In this document: piece after piece, positions 23,901 to 32,800 of the stretch | Position numbering within the stretch: position 1 is the first letter of the stretch | Layout of the letters: every line of letters begins with the position of its first letter | From: Cardinalis cardinalis | Lineage: Eukaryota > Chordata > Aves > Passeriformes > Cardinalidae | Assembly (NCBI GenBank): GCA_014549065.1 | Contig: JACDOX010000118.1 | Location: 1,665,802 to 1,729,801, forward strand | Length of the DNA stretch: 64,000 nt | Direction: 5' to 3' | The notes under the pieces: generated by a model | What the model was told of the DNA's origin: nothing | What the model saw: only the letters and a program-made list of their open reading frames with translations | Databases searched by the model: none | Program-made: the position numbers and the translations under genes

Positions 23901-24632
23901 TCTTCTTTAAAGGAGAAGGAAAATGGGGCTGCATTTCCTTAATCGTGGTTTGTTGATTATTGCCAACACTTGCTTAATCATTTGGTGGTGGTTATCTCAA
24001 AACTGTTGGCATATCTTGTTTTCCAAATCTTTAGTATGATACTAAGATACTGAAAAATACAGAGAAAATTCCAGTTGAGTAGCGCTTTCCTTCTGATGCT
24101 TTTTTTCCGTCTTCCTGGTGTCATCACAAGGAATTGAAGGCAGCTGTGCTCTCCTTTGGTAGCAGGCTCAGCAAATGTTGAAATATGCACAATGTTATTA
24201 AACATTTGAGAATTAATTTAGATCCGTTCTAGTTCCAGCAAGTTGCCTTTACTCCACCTTCTGTCTGCATTTCTGTTCCACACTGTAATAGTTTTCATGT
24301 TCGCTTCTTGAAAGTTACCACATTCCCTGCTGCACTCAAAGCAAAATGAAAGGAAAGCATTTGTGGAGACTGAATGTGTATTTGTGTCTGTTAATGAGTT
24401 GTTCTTGCAAATTACCGTCATCAGTGTTTCTCAACTCAGGTGTGCTGTTTTTTTCCCCCCACACAGGTATTGCCAGATGCCAATGCCAATGGGCTATAAT
24501 CCATACATGTATGGGCAGTATAATCTGCCATATGCGCCCTCACCTGTTTATCAGACTCCTGGACAGCCACCATATCCACCACCTCAACAACCTGGATACC
24601 CTTTTCCTCAACAGCCTTATTATCAGCAATAA
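2893..24632 (+). CDS. PDCD6IP: PDCD6IP (ALIX), exons 2-18, 5'-partial
   Basis: ALIX is a cytosolic ESCRT adaptor. It recruits CHMP4/ESCRT-III through its Bro1 domain, binds YPXnL late-domain motifs through its V domain, and binds TSG101, ALG-2, CEP55, endophilin and CIN85 through its proline-rich tail. It acts in endosomal sorting, cytokinesis, membrane repair and exosome formation. Seventeen exons joined by GT-AG introns total 2416 nt, which gives one partial codon plus 804 codons and a TAA stop, with no frame break. The translation is collinear with human ALIX from residue 71 to the end (human 868 aa; about 874 aa predicted here if exon 1 supplies 70). Order: rest of Bro1 (to about 358), V domain (about 362-702), PRD (703 to end). 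F199, I212, L216, Y319 and F676 (human numbering) are all kept. The first exon, promoter and 5'UTR lie before the window. Very high confidence in identity; exon ends come from frame and splice consensus. Confidence 0.98.
2948..7857 (+). other. PDCD6IP: PDCD6IP introns 2-3 (2948-4719, 4790-7857)
   Basis: Both introns have GT-AG ends. They are AT-rich with no recognisable mobile element. A 14-bp perfect palindrome, ATGGTAATTACCAT, lies at 6013-6026. Nothing else stands out. Confidence 0.85.
4720..4789 (+). CDS. PDCD6IP: PDCD6IP exon 3 (Bro1, human 89-112)
   Basis: Acceptor AACTTTCAG and donor G|GTATGT. The 70-nt exon starts in phase 0 and reads VCVTFTWKDAFDKGS, then LFGGSAKL. It ends one base into the alanine codon completed by the next exon. 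Differences from human are conservative (I89V, L91V, V109A). Confidence 0.97.
7858..7985 (+). CDS. PDCD6IP: PDCD6IP exon 4 (Bro1, human 112-154)
   Basis: Acceptor CTTGCCTGCAG and donor CAG|GTACAG. The 128-nt exon encodes ALASLGYEKTCVLFNCGALA followed by the SQIAAEQNLDNDEGLK helix, ending AAKHYQ in phase 0. This is part of the Bro1 helical core. Confidence 0.98.
8562..8715 (+). CDS. PDCD6IP: PDCD6IP exon 5 (Bro1, human 155-206)
   Basis: Acceptor TTTTACTTAG and donor AGAG|GTATAT. The 154-nt exon runs from FASGAFQHIKDTVLSALNRE through PTVDISPDTVGTLSLIMLAQ to EVFFLKATR. The first F of EVFF corresponds to human F199, part of the conserved Bro1 hydrophobic patch that binds CHMP4. It ends one base into an aspartate codon. 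Confidence 0.98.
11089..11184. repeat. Two adjacent hairpin-forming inverted repeats
   Basis: The first unit (11089-11149) has outer arms AGTGCAGGCCAGAGG and TCTCCAGCCTGCACT, which pair with few mismatches. Inner arms TTATCTC and GAGATAA are separated by a short loop, with a small left-arm bulge. The second unit (11162-11184) is TATCTCCTTT-ATA-AAAGGAGATA, a perfect 10-bp stem with a 3-nt loop. Both share the TATCTC/GAGATA core. Either an old palindromic transposon end or a structured intronic RNA is possible; no family is recognised. Confidence 0.6.
11889..11989 (+). CDS. PDCD6IP: PDCD6IP exon 6 (Bro1, human 206-239)
   Basis: Acceptor TTCTCCCCACAG and donor AAG|GTTAGT. The 101-nt exon encodes DKMKDAIIAKLANQAADYYG, then DAYKQCQYKDTLPK. 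I212 and L216 of the CHMP4-binding patch are present. Human F224 and F228 are both tyrosine here. Confidence 0.98.
13671..13787 (+). CDS. PDCD6IP: PDCD6IP exon 7 (Bro1, human 240-278)
   Basis: Acceptor TTTATTTCCAG and donor CAG|GTGAGT. This is a symmetrical phase-0 exon of 39 codons, beginning EVFPVLAAKHCIMQANAEYH and ending FGEEIGRLQ. It differs from human at only one position that I can see (A275G). Confidence 0.98.
14600..14822 (+). CDS. PDCD6IP: PDCD6IP exon 8 (Bro1 end, human 279-353)
   Basis: Acceptor TTCTTTTTTTAG and donor AGTG|GTAAGC. The 223-nt exon starts HAADLVKTVASRYDEYINVK and contains KKDNDFIYHDRVPDLKDLEP. The tyrosine in FIYHD corresponds to human Y319, the Src SH2-binding site at the end of Bro1. 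An open frame continues past the donor into the intron, but homology to ALIX stops exactly at the donor. Confidence 0.98.
15540..15663 (+). CDS. PDCD6IP: PDCD6IP exon 9 (V domain, human 353-394)
   Basis: Acceptor TCTAATTGCAG and donor ATGG|GTAAAT. The exon reads DLFEKMVPLQVQQSVSVYNQ, then RKADLVNRSIAQMREATNLA and N, covering the start of the V-domain arm. VPLQVQQSVSV replaces human VPVSVQQSLAA, the most diverged patch in this exon. Confidence 0.97.
16297..16474 (+). CDS. PDCD6IP: PDCD6IP exon 10 (V domain, human 394-453)
   Basis: Acceptor ACTTTTTCAG and donor GAA|GTAAGC. The 178-nt exon completes a glycine codon, then reads VLASLNLPAAIEDVSGDTVP and on to PELLQRNKEILDE, ending in phase 0. Nearly identical to human. 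Confidence 0.98.
16876..16987 (+). CDS. PDCD6IP: PDCD6IP exon 11 (V domain, human 454-491)
   Basis: Acceptor TTCTCTTGCAG and donor GCAG|GTAAAG. It encodes SLRLLDEEEATDNDLRAKFK followed by ERWQRTPSNELYKPLRA, identical to human as far as I can compare. It ends one base into the next glutamate codon. Confidence 0.98.
18077..18246 (+). CDS. PDCD6IP: PDCD6IP exon 12 (V domain, human 491-547)
   Basis: Acceptor CTGCCCCCAG and donor GAG|GTAAAG. It reads EGANYHNILNKAVQADGQVK, then ERYQTHRDTIALLCKPEAEL and so on. The residue matching human V498, in the YPXnL-binding pocket, is isoleucine, and its neighbours are changed (NYHNI for human NFRTV). Confidence 0.97.
18968..19216 (+). CDS. PDCD6IP: PDCD6IP exon 13 (V domain, human 548-630)
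   Basis: Acceptor TATTGTCTAG and donor CAG|GTACAA. The longest coding exon here: 83 whole codons, phase 0 at both ends. It begins VVNVLRTLLASLDEVKKERE and contains SVNFDMTSKFLTALAQDGAI, the long-arm helices of the V domain. Confidence 0.98.
20503..20637 (+). CDS. PDCD6IP: PDCD6IP exon 14 (V domain, human 631-675)
   Basis: Acceptor TTCTTTTAAG (AAG type, less usual than CAG or TAG) and donor AAG|GTATGG. Forty-five codons, NAHQDFSKMKQSNNESNLRE then EVLKNLAVANDNFVELVANL and KEGTK. Phase 0 at both ends. Confidence 0.97.
21514..21608 (+). CDS. PDCD6IP: PDCD6IP exon 15 (V domain end, human 676-707)
   Basis: Acceptor TCTTTACTAG and donor CAA|GTAAGA. It reads FYNELTEILLKFQNKCSDII, then FARKTERDELL. 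The first residue is the equivalent of human F676, the key phenylalanine for YPXnL late-domain binding, and it is conserved. It ends two bases into a lysine codon. Confidence 0.98.
22915..23047 (+). CDS. PDCD6IP: PDCD6IP exon 16 (start of proline-rich region)
   Basis: Acceptor TTTTTAACAG and donor GTG|GTAAAT. It encodes KDLQQSIAREPSAPSIPLPT and ends SPAPTPAPRTMV. It contains PSAP (22943-22954), the TSG101 UEV-binding motif, and PTPAPR, the CIN85/CD2AP SH3-binding type. The stretch between them is alanine-rich and diverges from human. A donor at ATG|GTGGTA is conceivable, but GTAAAT fits better and both keep the frame. Confidence 0.95.
23414..23619 (+). CDS. PDCD6IP: PDCD6IP exon 17 (proline-rich region)
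   Basis: Acceptor CTCTTGTTAG and donor CAGG|GTAAGT. It starts GTKPQPPARPPPPVISAAS, including PARPPPP, the endophilin-type SH3 ligand. An Ala/Pro/Ser low-complexity stretch follows. It ends QGPPYPTYPGYPG: GPPYPTY (23585-23605) is the CEP55-binding motif and the adjoining PYP repeats bind ALG-2. The low-complexity middle is the least conserved part of the protein. Confidence 0.96.
23738..23826 (+). repeat. T/G-rich simple sequence
   Basis: In intron 17 of PDCD6IP, irregular TTTTTT, GGTTGG and GTTTGTTTGGG units make up almost the whole stretch, with hardly any A or C. It is a low-complexity tract that may vary in length between individuals. Confidence 0.8.
24467..24632 (+). CDS. PDCD6IP: PDCD6IP exon 18 (C-terminus and stop)
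   Basis: Acceptor CCCCCCACACAG. The coding part reads YCQMPMPMGYNPYMYGQYNL, then PYAPSPVYQTPGQPPYPPPQ, and ends PYYQQ followed by TAA at 24630-24632. This Tyr/Pro/Gln-rich tail matches the self-associating C-terminus of human ALIX but is a few residues different near the end (PQQPYYQQ against PQQSYYPQQ). The exon continues into the 3'UTR. Confidence 0.97.
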
Positions 24633-25130
24633 TGTCTCTGCAAAGAAGCTCTGCTTGTTAAAATTTGGGAGAAATTGGCAATAAGTGTACTAAAACTTCT
24701 AGCTTCCGTTAGTGTACCATACTGAACTGTATGCAGCTATAACTCCTGTCTCTTGTTAACTGCTCCAATACATCTAGATCAGTTTTTATGACACTAAACT
24801 CCTTGAAAGATCTGCTGCAGTGGTTTAGACCATAGACTAATGCCAGAATTCGAGCCTAATTCAGTGGTCTGAAGCAGTACAGTACATTTTGGTTAGACCA
24901 AAATATTTGTTTGCAAAAATCCTCTAAGTAACAAATAGGTTCAGATGAGAAAAACAAAGCAGTGTGTGCACTGGGTGTGATATATTCTACAGAACCAATA
25001 TAGCATTTCCTTCTATACTCTATTGGTTTGTATTTTTTTTAGTTTAGTTAAAATGTGCTATTTTGTCTAATAATCAAGGCCTTGTAAATCATCAGTAAAA
25101 AGAAATAAATTACTTAAGAACGGTTTAAAC
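24633..25130 (+). other. PDCD6IP: PDCD6IP proximal 3'UTR
   Basis: AT-rich sequence directly after the TAA stop with no sustained reading frame. Its end is inferred from AATAAA at 25104-25109. Cleavage would be expected 10-30 nt later, before the GT-rich stretch at about 25155-25175. Confidence 0.7.
25104..25109 (+). promoter_or_regulatory. Poly(A) signal AATAAA, proximal PDCD6IP site
   Basis: Canonical AATAAA 472 nt after the stop codon. It is followed about 50 nt later by a GT-rich element (GTGGGTTTTGTGTCTGTGG), the usual layout of a vertebrate polyadenylation site. Confidence 0.65.
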
Positions 25131-28100
25131 ACTTGGCATTCTCATTACCATAAAAATGTGGGTTTTGTGTCTGTGGATTGTTTCATTTGTCCCTTGACTT
25201 TCATAACAAAGAAGTTCTCAAAGGTTTAGCCTTATACGTGGATTTCCACCTCTTTTCCATGATTCTGCATTTTTCTGACAGAATCTATAATTAACCCATT
25301 AAGTGTTGGTAGATGAAGTCTTACAGGTAGAGTTTTCCTATAACTTTGAAGTGTACTGGACTGAAATGCATTTATTACCATTTTTTAAGAATGGTTGCTG
25401 TCATCTGCAGGATACTGTATAAAAGAATGAAAGTCAGGGTCGGTCCTCTTACAGGACCAGTGAGTAGTTGTTCTAACTTGTGTTTTCCAAAGAAATGGTG
25501 GTGGAAAATGTGTTATGGCTCAAATTAGGGCAACTATTGATTGCTGGAGCTTTGCAGTTTGCTTTTTAAATGATTGCTTTTTTTCCCTTGAAAAAATAGA
25601 TGTATTCCCTCAGGGAGCTTGTTATCAGTGGAAAACTTTTTTTTGGGGGGTGGGGGGAAAAGAAAGTCTTGTGAATTAAAGCACATTGAATGTTTACTTT
25701 TGGATCCATCATCTCAAGGGATAAGTAACCTTGCACTGCATTTTACGTAATATAGTGAAGAATCTAAGTTTGGGATTAATGGCTTCTACCAAATATTTGC
25801 TAACCATTTTTCAGCCTTTTCTTTTTCTAATAGGCTTGTCTAATGAGGGACTCTCCTTTCATTTAGCCCTTGATAAGAGTTGGTTCTGTGGGACAGTTAA
25901 TTTTCTGAATGCTTCATAGATGATGTTCTGGCCTTACAGAATAACTATAACAGTACCTGTGTTACAAAAAGTTACTCCTTTGTTTTTCTATTAAAGTGCC
26001 TGATTAAGATATCGAGGTATATTTTAGTGTAGGGTGTTTAGAGGTGCCAGTTATTGTAGCATCTGGGTGGAAACCTCACTGGATCATGAATATTCTTCCT
26101 CATAAAGAAAGCAGCATTTGTATTCATATCAGCTCCTTTCTTTCTGTCTCAAGTTCCTCTTGCTGTGTGATCAGCCCGATTACTGTGTGAAGACTCCTTG
26201 TCTTTAATACTCGCTAACCCCCATAGAAAATGTAGAACAAAAGGTAGAAATGAGCACCCCTTATAGAACTTATTGAGTACCTAATTCTAAACAAATTTGT
26301 TAATCTGTAGAAGCTCAGTGATGTGGGGAACATGATGGAGTAAGGGAATCCAGCACTGTAGGTGAAACCACTGCACAAAGACCGGTGCTTTGCATTTCTT
26401 CAGAAACATTGCTGAATGGGGTGGCACAGAAACTTCAGTTTTTTGGTTTTTATTTTTATTTTCCCCTGATGAGAAGACATGAGGCAAGCGAGGACAATGA
26501 GAAAAAGCTAGGAAGATAACTGTTTGGAAACAGCAATCAGAACCTGATTTTATTCTAACAGGAAAAACAGTAGTTTTCCACTAAATTCACTGTGTCAATG
26601 TGCAAGTGCAAGTCTAATGCAACCTTTTAAATTCTTAATTTTTAGTATGCCATGGGCTGTAGGTTTTTCAGTTCACAGATTAGATGCATTTGAGCTATTG
26701 TGTAAGTTTGTTTCTAGTGCCTCAATTGATAAAACTTATTTTTCAACTGTATAAAAAAAGTCATTTGTTCCAGCATAAAGATTCTTAGAACTGAAATTTC
26801 CTTTTTAAAATTTCATGGATCTGGAATTACTGTCAAAACATTTTTTTCCAGTTGTGTTTCTGCTTGCTTTAGTCTATTATTTGAATGTGTGTAGAAATCT
26901 ATGCATTATGTTCAGTTTCTCTCTTTTTTTTTTTCCTCAAGAGAACAGAAAAATCCAGACATGTTATGTATCTGCTTTTAAGCATGCAGTTGTCATGACT
27001 TTGGTTGAAATGTTACCTTGTTCTTCTATAGTTTATTAAAAAAAACAGTTAGAAAAACTGATTTCATGGTGTTTTTCTCAACTCCTTTGGGTTCAGACAA
27101 GTGTTGTTTTGGAAAGGATGGAAACAAGTTATGGGCTTCCAAGAACATTTGTGCTGTGATGAGGGTGTATCAGCTAAGCTGCTTGGTGATAACAGCCACG
27201 TTCAGATCCTGGTAGTTGTGTTTATTTCCAAAGCTGATGGAGTGTATTNCCCTCTGTTTATATGAGGAGGAAATGATTAAGATTGATTTAATGGTTCTGT
27301 GCCTTCAGAAACTTGTATTCCTAATCTGTTTTTGTGAACTGGTGTTCAGGCTGGGTTACATGAGACCCCCCCACCATCATGGGCAGTAAAGCATGAGTTG
27401 CAAGAAAAGGGGTTGTAAGGGCAGCTAATAACAGCAAATAAACAGTCCTCATGGGCAATCCAAGAAGTCTATTTTTAATTTTTTTTTTGTTTTAAAGGCT
27501 TTGTAATGCCATGCTTGTTTCAATTGCTATGTGGAGGGAAAAGTTTGCAACCTTGTCCTTTCAGAGACTTTGAAGTCAAGCATTTATTTCATCTTGCATA
27601 AAAGCTTTCAATGCAATTAGTAAGAAAAGCAAGTTTTAGGAAGCAAGCTAATAGCAGATCATCAGTGAAATACCAAACTGTTGCAAGGCTAGCAGGTCTT
27701 TCTGCAATCTTTATTAACATAGTTTCAGCCCATATGGAAAAAGTGTCTTCTTTCCTGACCACTGATGTGACACTGCCAGCTAATGGTGCTTTTTTTACTA
27801 TCATCCCATTGTTTTGAGTGCTTTTAGAGCTGATTTGTGAGATTTATTTTGAATTAGACTGAATGAAGTCCTTTGCTATTTCTAAGTACCTTAAGGCAAT
27901 ATTTGAACCTTGACATACTGTAACAGCCTCACCCATTGTCAGGTAGCTGAAAGTCACAAGAAAATCCTTTGGAAAACACTTNTTTTCCCCTCTGCATTAC
28001 CTGAGAGATGTGCTTGCTTGTTGCTAAAATGTGTTCAGTTCTGAAATGACTTGCATCTCAGAAGCTGTTTTCTGGCATGCATTTATCCTGGCAGAACATT

Positions 28101-28500
28101 AAAATAGACTAAGATGAGGAATTGTGGGTTGAGTTTTGGTTGTATACTATTGAGTGAAACTACCTGAATTTTCAAGAGTTCACTATGTATAGTTTAAAAC
28201 AAACTATTTGGAAAGTTTCAGTGCCTGAAAAGATGAGCTATTACAGCAGAGCAAAACTCAAAATTGCTTTTTTGTATTCTTTATGGGGAAAGATTTGAGG
28301 TTCTTGCTGCTTTTGATTAGCATTGCCCAATGTGCTGACTTTTTAGGTTTACCATGACGTTTGAAAAGTGTATTTGAAATGGTCAGTGTTTCTTTTTTTT
28401 TAAAAAAAAGTGACTTCTTGTTCATCATGATAGCTAAGTACTACAAGATTAAAAAAAATTAACTAGTTTTTTTAATTGCACTGCTCTAAGTACTTTCCCT
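25131..28500 (+). other. 3' flank / possible long PDCD6IP 3'UTR
   Basis: T-rich DNA with no coding signal. Human PDCD6IP has a multi-kilobase 3'UTR, so part of this may be transcribed. An AATAAA at 27437-27442 is a candidate distal signal. No repeats I recognise, apart from short homopolymer runs. Confidence 0.4.
27437..27442 (+). promoter_or_regulatory. Candidate distal poly(A) signal AATAAA
   Basis: Canonical hexamer about 2.8 kb after the stop codon, in sequence context AGCAAATAAACAG. A TTTTTTTTTGTTTT run follows some 40 nt later. Use as the end of a long 3'UTR is inferred only from the length of the human 3'UTR. Confidence 0.3.
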
Positions 28501-29290
28501 TACGCTTTTGTGTTCTGACAGTCAAAAACTTTATACTCAAGTTGAGATTTTTCTGATTTGGACCTAAATTTGGAACTCTGGTAACTTACTGGCAAGCATA
28601 GAGTTACTGCTAATCTCAAGTTTTGACTTTTATCTTGCATCTCATTCCCCTAATTGAGTATAATAGTCCCTGGTGCCAACAACTGTATCTCAGTTGTTAT
28701 ATTGAGCTTTTTTTTTCCTTTTTTTTTTTTTTAATGTTCCTAAATCCTTGTGAGAGGCTGGCCACCAATTTTATTAACAAGATTGTGAAGAAAAACTGTT
28801 TACTATCAAGCATGAAAAGGAAGAGGCAGCTGCCATTGCAAAATCAGCACCAAGGCTTCACCACAAATTACTGCTTTTGGTCCCTTCAGTCCTTTTACCT
28901 TTAATCCATCCAGCAGTTCTGCGTGGCAATTGATGGTTTGCACTTCCACATTCAAGCACTCCTGGGTGCTAGAGTGCTGTTCTGGGTGCTGGTAAGCTGC
29001 TGGAGTGTTTGCTGATGTGAAGGTAGCCTGTTCCTACATTTTCCAGCCAGGTGAGGTGTGTTGGGAAGGCTGAGCAGTGGAGGGGCCAGTCCCAGTGGGC
29101 AGCTTGCCTGCAGTCCCTTTCCTTGGAGGCTGAGATGGTGGAAAAGCACATGGGTATGGGCCTGGCAACCCAGCTGGTCTCCGACTATGCTCCTGGGACA
29201 CGTGCATGCAACAGCTGACAGCATCGAGGTGACAAAAACATACTGAGACTTGGCTATGGAGTCACTGTGGCACTGGTGAGATTTGTACCA
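28501..29290. other. Intergenic, T runs only
   Basis: A T-rich tract at about 28708-28733 (TTTTTTTTTCC then a longer T run) is the only simple sequence. Short ORFs on both strands have no family resemblance. No gene or repeat family is recognised. Confidence 0.6.
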
Positions 29291-29298
29291 AAACCAGA

Positions 29299-29850
29299 TT
29301 TGACCTCAAGTGACCTTTCACCTAGAGTAACCTGTCCTTGCGACCTGAAGTAACCTTTATCCTAGAGTGACTTTTGTCCTGTGACTGTGAGGAACCTTTG
29401 CCATTTGTCCTTGGACCTCAAGGTCCAGTAACCTTTGATCTTGAGGATCCTCTCTCTTGTGTCCTCAATTAAATCGCCTCAATTAACCTTTGACTGGAAG
29501 TAAGCTTTGACCTCATGTAACCTCTGTCCCAGTGGAGTAACATTTGAAATAAATTAACCTTGGCCCTGTGACCTCACAGAACCTTGTACCTTGAGTAACC
29601 TTTGTTCTGAAAGGACTTTTGACCCAGCATAACCTCTGTATTCTGGCCTCATGCAGCCTATGAGCTCCAGTAACTTTTCTCCTTGAGCAGCCTCTGTCTT
29701 GTGATCTCAATTGTCTTGTGACAGAGGCTGGACTAGTCTCATTCTGGAAATCGGCCTTAGAAAATAACCTTTGACATCAAGTAGCTTCTGCNCTCTGGCC
29801 TGAAGTAACCTTTGATCTCAAGTGATCTTTGTCCCATGACACAGCCTGAC
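29299..29850 (+). repeat. Degenerate ~18-bp minisatellite, TGACCT-rich
   Basis: Variants of AGTAACCTTTGACCTCA recur across about 550 bp. Copies of the TAACCTTTG-like core start near 29348, 29427, 29500, 29518, 29536, 29554, 29594, 29628, 29669, 29687, 29763 and 29804. Runs 29500-29554 and pairs 29669/29687 and 29763/29781 are spaced 18 bp apart. The array is old, with substitutions and indels in every copy. Many units contain TGACCT or a one-base variant, the complement of the nuclear-receptor half-site AGGTCA. Not recognised as a named satellite. Confidence 0.75.
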
Positions 29851-32800
29851 CCGGGCTCGCTCTGGAAGGATGTCTGAAATTGTTGGGGACAAGCAGTATT
29901 GTGTGATCTGGGCAGAAAGCGCTGGGCTGTTACACAAGCAATATGAGGGCAAATGGCTTCCTCTGCCATTGCTGAGCTCCAGCTTCTCCTGCCCCACCTC
30001 AGACATGCTGCTAGCAGTGGGAGACCCTTCTGGCTTCAATGTCAGCAGTGGGATCCTCTGTGGACCTACGACCCTGGTACCAAAGCAGACAACAGGAGGA
30101 CTTGCTCGTGGCNTGTGAGTTGAGTGTCCAGGTTTTGGTAACGATGGCTTCCACTGGAACACAGAGGCTGCCTGAGGTAGATAACTGCCCTGTGTTTTGG
30201 CTGGTGCAACATTTACAGGTTATTTCATTTAACAGATTTGCCATTGGTCTGCCTGCTTTTCANTGTGTGACAGCAAGAGTCACACATGTGTGACACAAGG
30301 TGTGTGAAGTGGGAGGCTGAGGTGTAAGTGCCAGCTACCTNACAGCTGGGGAAGTCACTGCAGTGGTGTCTGCCTGAGGGGTGGGCCTACCCAGCTCTTG
30401 TTTCTCTGCTATTTCCTACTAAAGGATTTTAAATCTTCCCCAAACCACACCTGGTGGCACCTCTTACTTTTTGCTAGCTTAAACTTTTCTGAGTTGAATA
30501 TACGTTTGTGTGTAAACACACCCACACACAATATCCGAGTTGTAAGACAGATGCAGCATGTGCTGTTCACATTCTCAGAAGAGCAGCATCACAGAGCTGC
30601 CTGCTGAGCCTGCAGCAGAGGGCAGACTNAAACCGTGTAACCAACAAATCTTTTTGGTGTGAATATATGCGAAAAGAGATTTGAAGTTTATGCTGGTAGA
30701 AGGACAGGCAAATTGTTTTTTAATTAAGCATCATCAAATTTAACTTTGTGTAGATAGCATGAATGCTCCTTGGTTGATGACCTGGAGCCTGAACTGTAAA
30801 ACCAGCCAAATGCAGGGACAATTATGTCAGCTGCCTGCATCCATCTTCCTGACCAGCTGCACACCAAACTCAGAGCACTGTGCTGCCAAGGTGAAGGAAT
30901 AGGTAAGATTTCAGGTTATCCTAAACTGCTTTATTGGCCTTCTGGACTTATGTAGCTTTTGGGAATTTTCTACTTTTAGTTTGCATACTTGGGTAGTGTC
31001 TTTCTGTATATACCCAGTGTGATTTAAGCTCATCTGACACGATAAGATGTCTGCTTACCTAGAGCAATGCAAAATTAACTNATTAGGTTTAAGGAGCTGC
31101 AGCAATGAGGTGACAGTGGAACAAAGTGGAGGGTGGGTGTCATCATGACCCATCCTAAGAGGAGGAGTAGAAAAAAGGGTCCCATGCTGCTGGCAGGAGA
31201 GAAGTGTGTTGGAAGTAACAGCTCTGTCACCGTTGGAGCAGTTACAATACTAATAGCAAATGTTGCACCAGGGGGATGAACAACACTTAGAGAGGGAAGA
31301 TGTCCAAATGGTCAGAGAGGAGAAGGGGCCAGGAGAAAATGGAAGGAAAGCTGAGGGAGGGATAGCTAATGGCTGAGGAAACAGGAGGCAAATCAAATGA
31401 GTTTAGGAAGAGGAGGAAGCATGGAAGAAAGGCCCCAAGACTTTGACAGCATGAAGTATAGCATTTTAGGTTGTGCAAGGAAAGCAGAATTCAAGCTGAA
31501 AGGACTGAAATATTAACTGAAACAGAAGAAAAATCAATGGTGGTAAAGGGAGGGGGAAAAGCACCTTTAGCTGTACAGAGAGAGAGTTCAGAAAAGAAAT
31601 TTGAAGGTGAAGGAAGCTCATTTTTATTCAGTGANGTTAGAGAGCTGGATGAAAACAGGGGGGGTGATGATGGGCAGAGAAGGTCTTTAGAAGGGAAGGT
31701 GGAAGATGTAGCAGATTATGTGCATTTGACAATGTTGGTCCAGGCTGGCTGCAAGGAGGATTTGTGTCTCAGAAATGAGTAGGATAATCCATGGAGTGAC
31801 CAGAGTAGAGGAATCAAGGTAAGTGCTTACATGCCAGTGTCCNGTGTTGGAGTCAAAAAGGGGTGATGTGAAACTGCAGCCTGTAAAGCAGAGGAGAGAC
31901 AGCAGGTCAAGGTGCAAGAGCCTAAGTCCTGGTGGTAGACAGGAGTATCTCAAAGCAAACGGAGTTTCTTATTTANGAAAGCTGAATTCTTCTCTAATCA
32001 GCCTCTTGCAGTCACTAGTTACATTTCATTAGTGAAGGAGCATTTCATATTCTATTAGTAAATTTTTCATTAGCCAGCAGCTTCCAGCGAGTATAATTTC
32101 CATAAGCAGGAAAGGAGTATATGATCTATCACAGAAACAGATGTAGATTCAGATTAAAAACACTTCCCTGGCGCCTTGCTGTTTTCCAATGTTCTTATAC
32201 TGCCACATTGAAACACTTTTTCGTTTTGCTTTGAAGTAAACAAAACTTTGCAGGGCATTTCCAATCCCCAAATGCAGAAGGAATACCTAACCGAGTGTGC
32301 CTGGCAGTTCCTTAGCGCTAGGTGGCATTATATGGAAAGGCCTAACACCAGCCCCGCTCATCCGCCGCGCACTGCNCTGCTGTTGAATCTCCGCAGCTCA
32401 CCAGCATCACCGGCTTTGTGTGGAAAATTTTGAGCTGCATTGTTAAGAGTCAAAACAAAATTGATGCAAGCTGATGGGAGAGAAAGTTTTACTCTGCAAC
32501 AGAAAAAGATTGTTATNAAAATACTGGAGAAATCGGAATGCTACCGGTAAGCCTCTAGAAGAAGGATGTTTCCTGGATCTTGCCATTCCCCACACACACA
32601 TACACTTTGGCTATGTTAAGCATGTGGCATTTCACCACAGGGTTGTCAGTGGGGCTTAACAATGGATCCCTTCCACCCCACCCTAGTTTTCTGTGAAATA
32701 ACACCGTGTGCCTTTTATTTTTAGTTAAGAGAAAGAAAAGCGGTGGGTTGTGTGAAATACTGATAGCAATGACCCACACTATCATTTAATAACCTTGCTA

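Larger units (their letters stand above)
18247..24466 (+). other. PDCD6IP: PDCD6IP introns 12-17
   Basis: Introns 18247-18967, 19217-20502, 20638-21513, 21609-22914, 23048-23413 and 23620-24466 all have GT-AG ends. Simple sequence includes a short AC run at about 21272-21285 and a T/G-rich tract at about 23738-23826. No other element is recognised. Confidence 0.85.
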
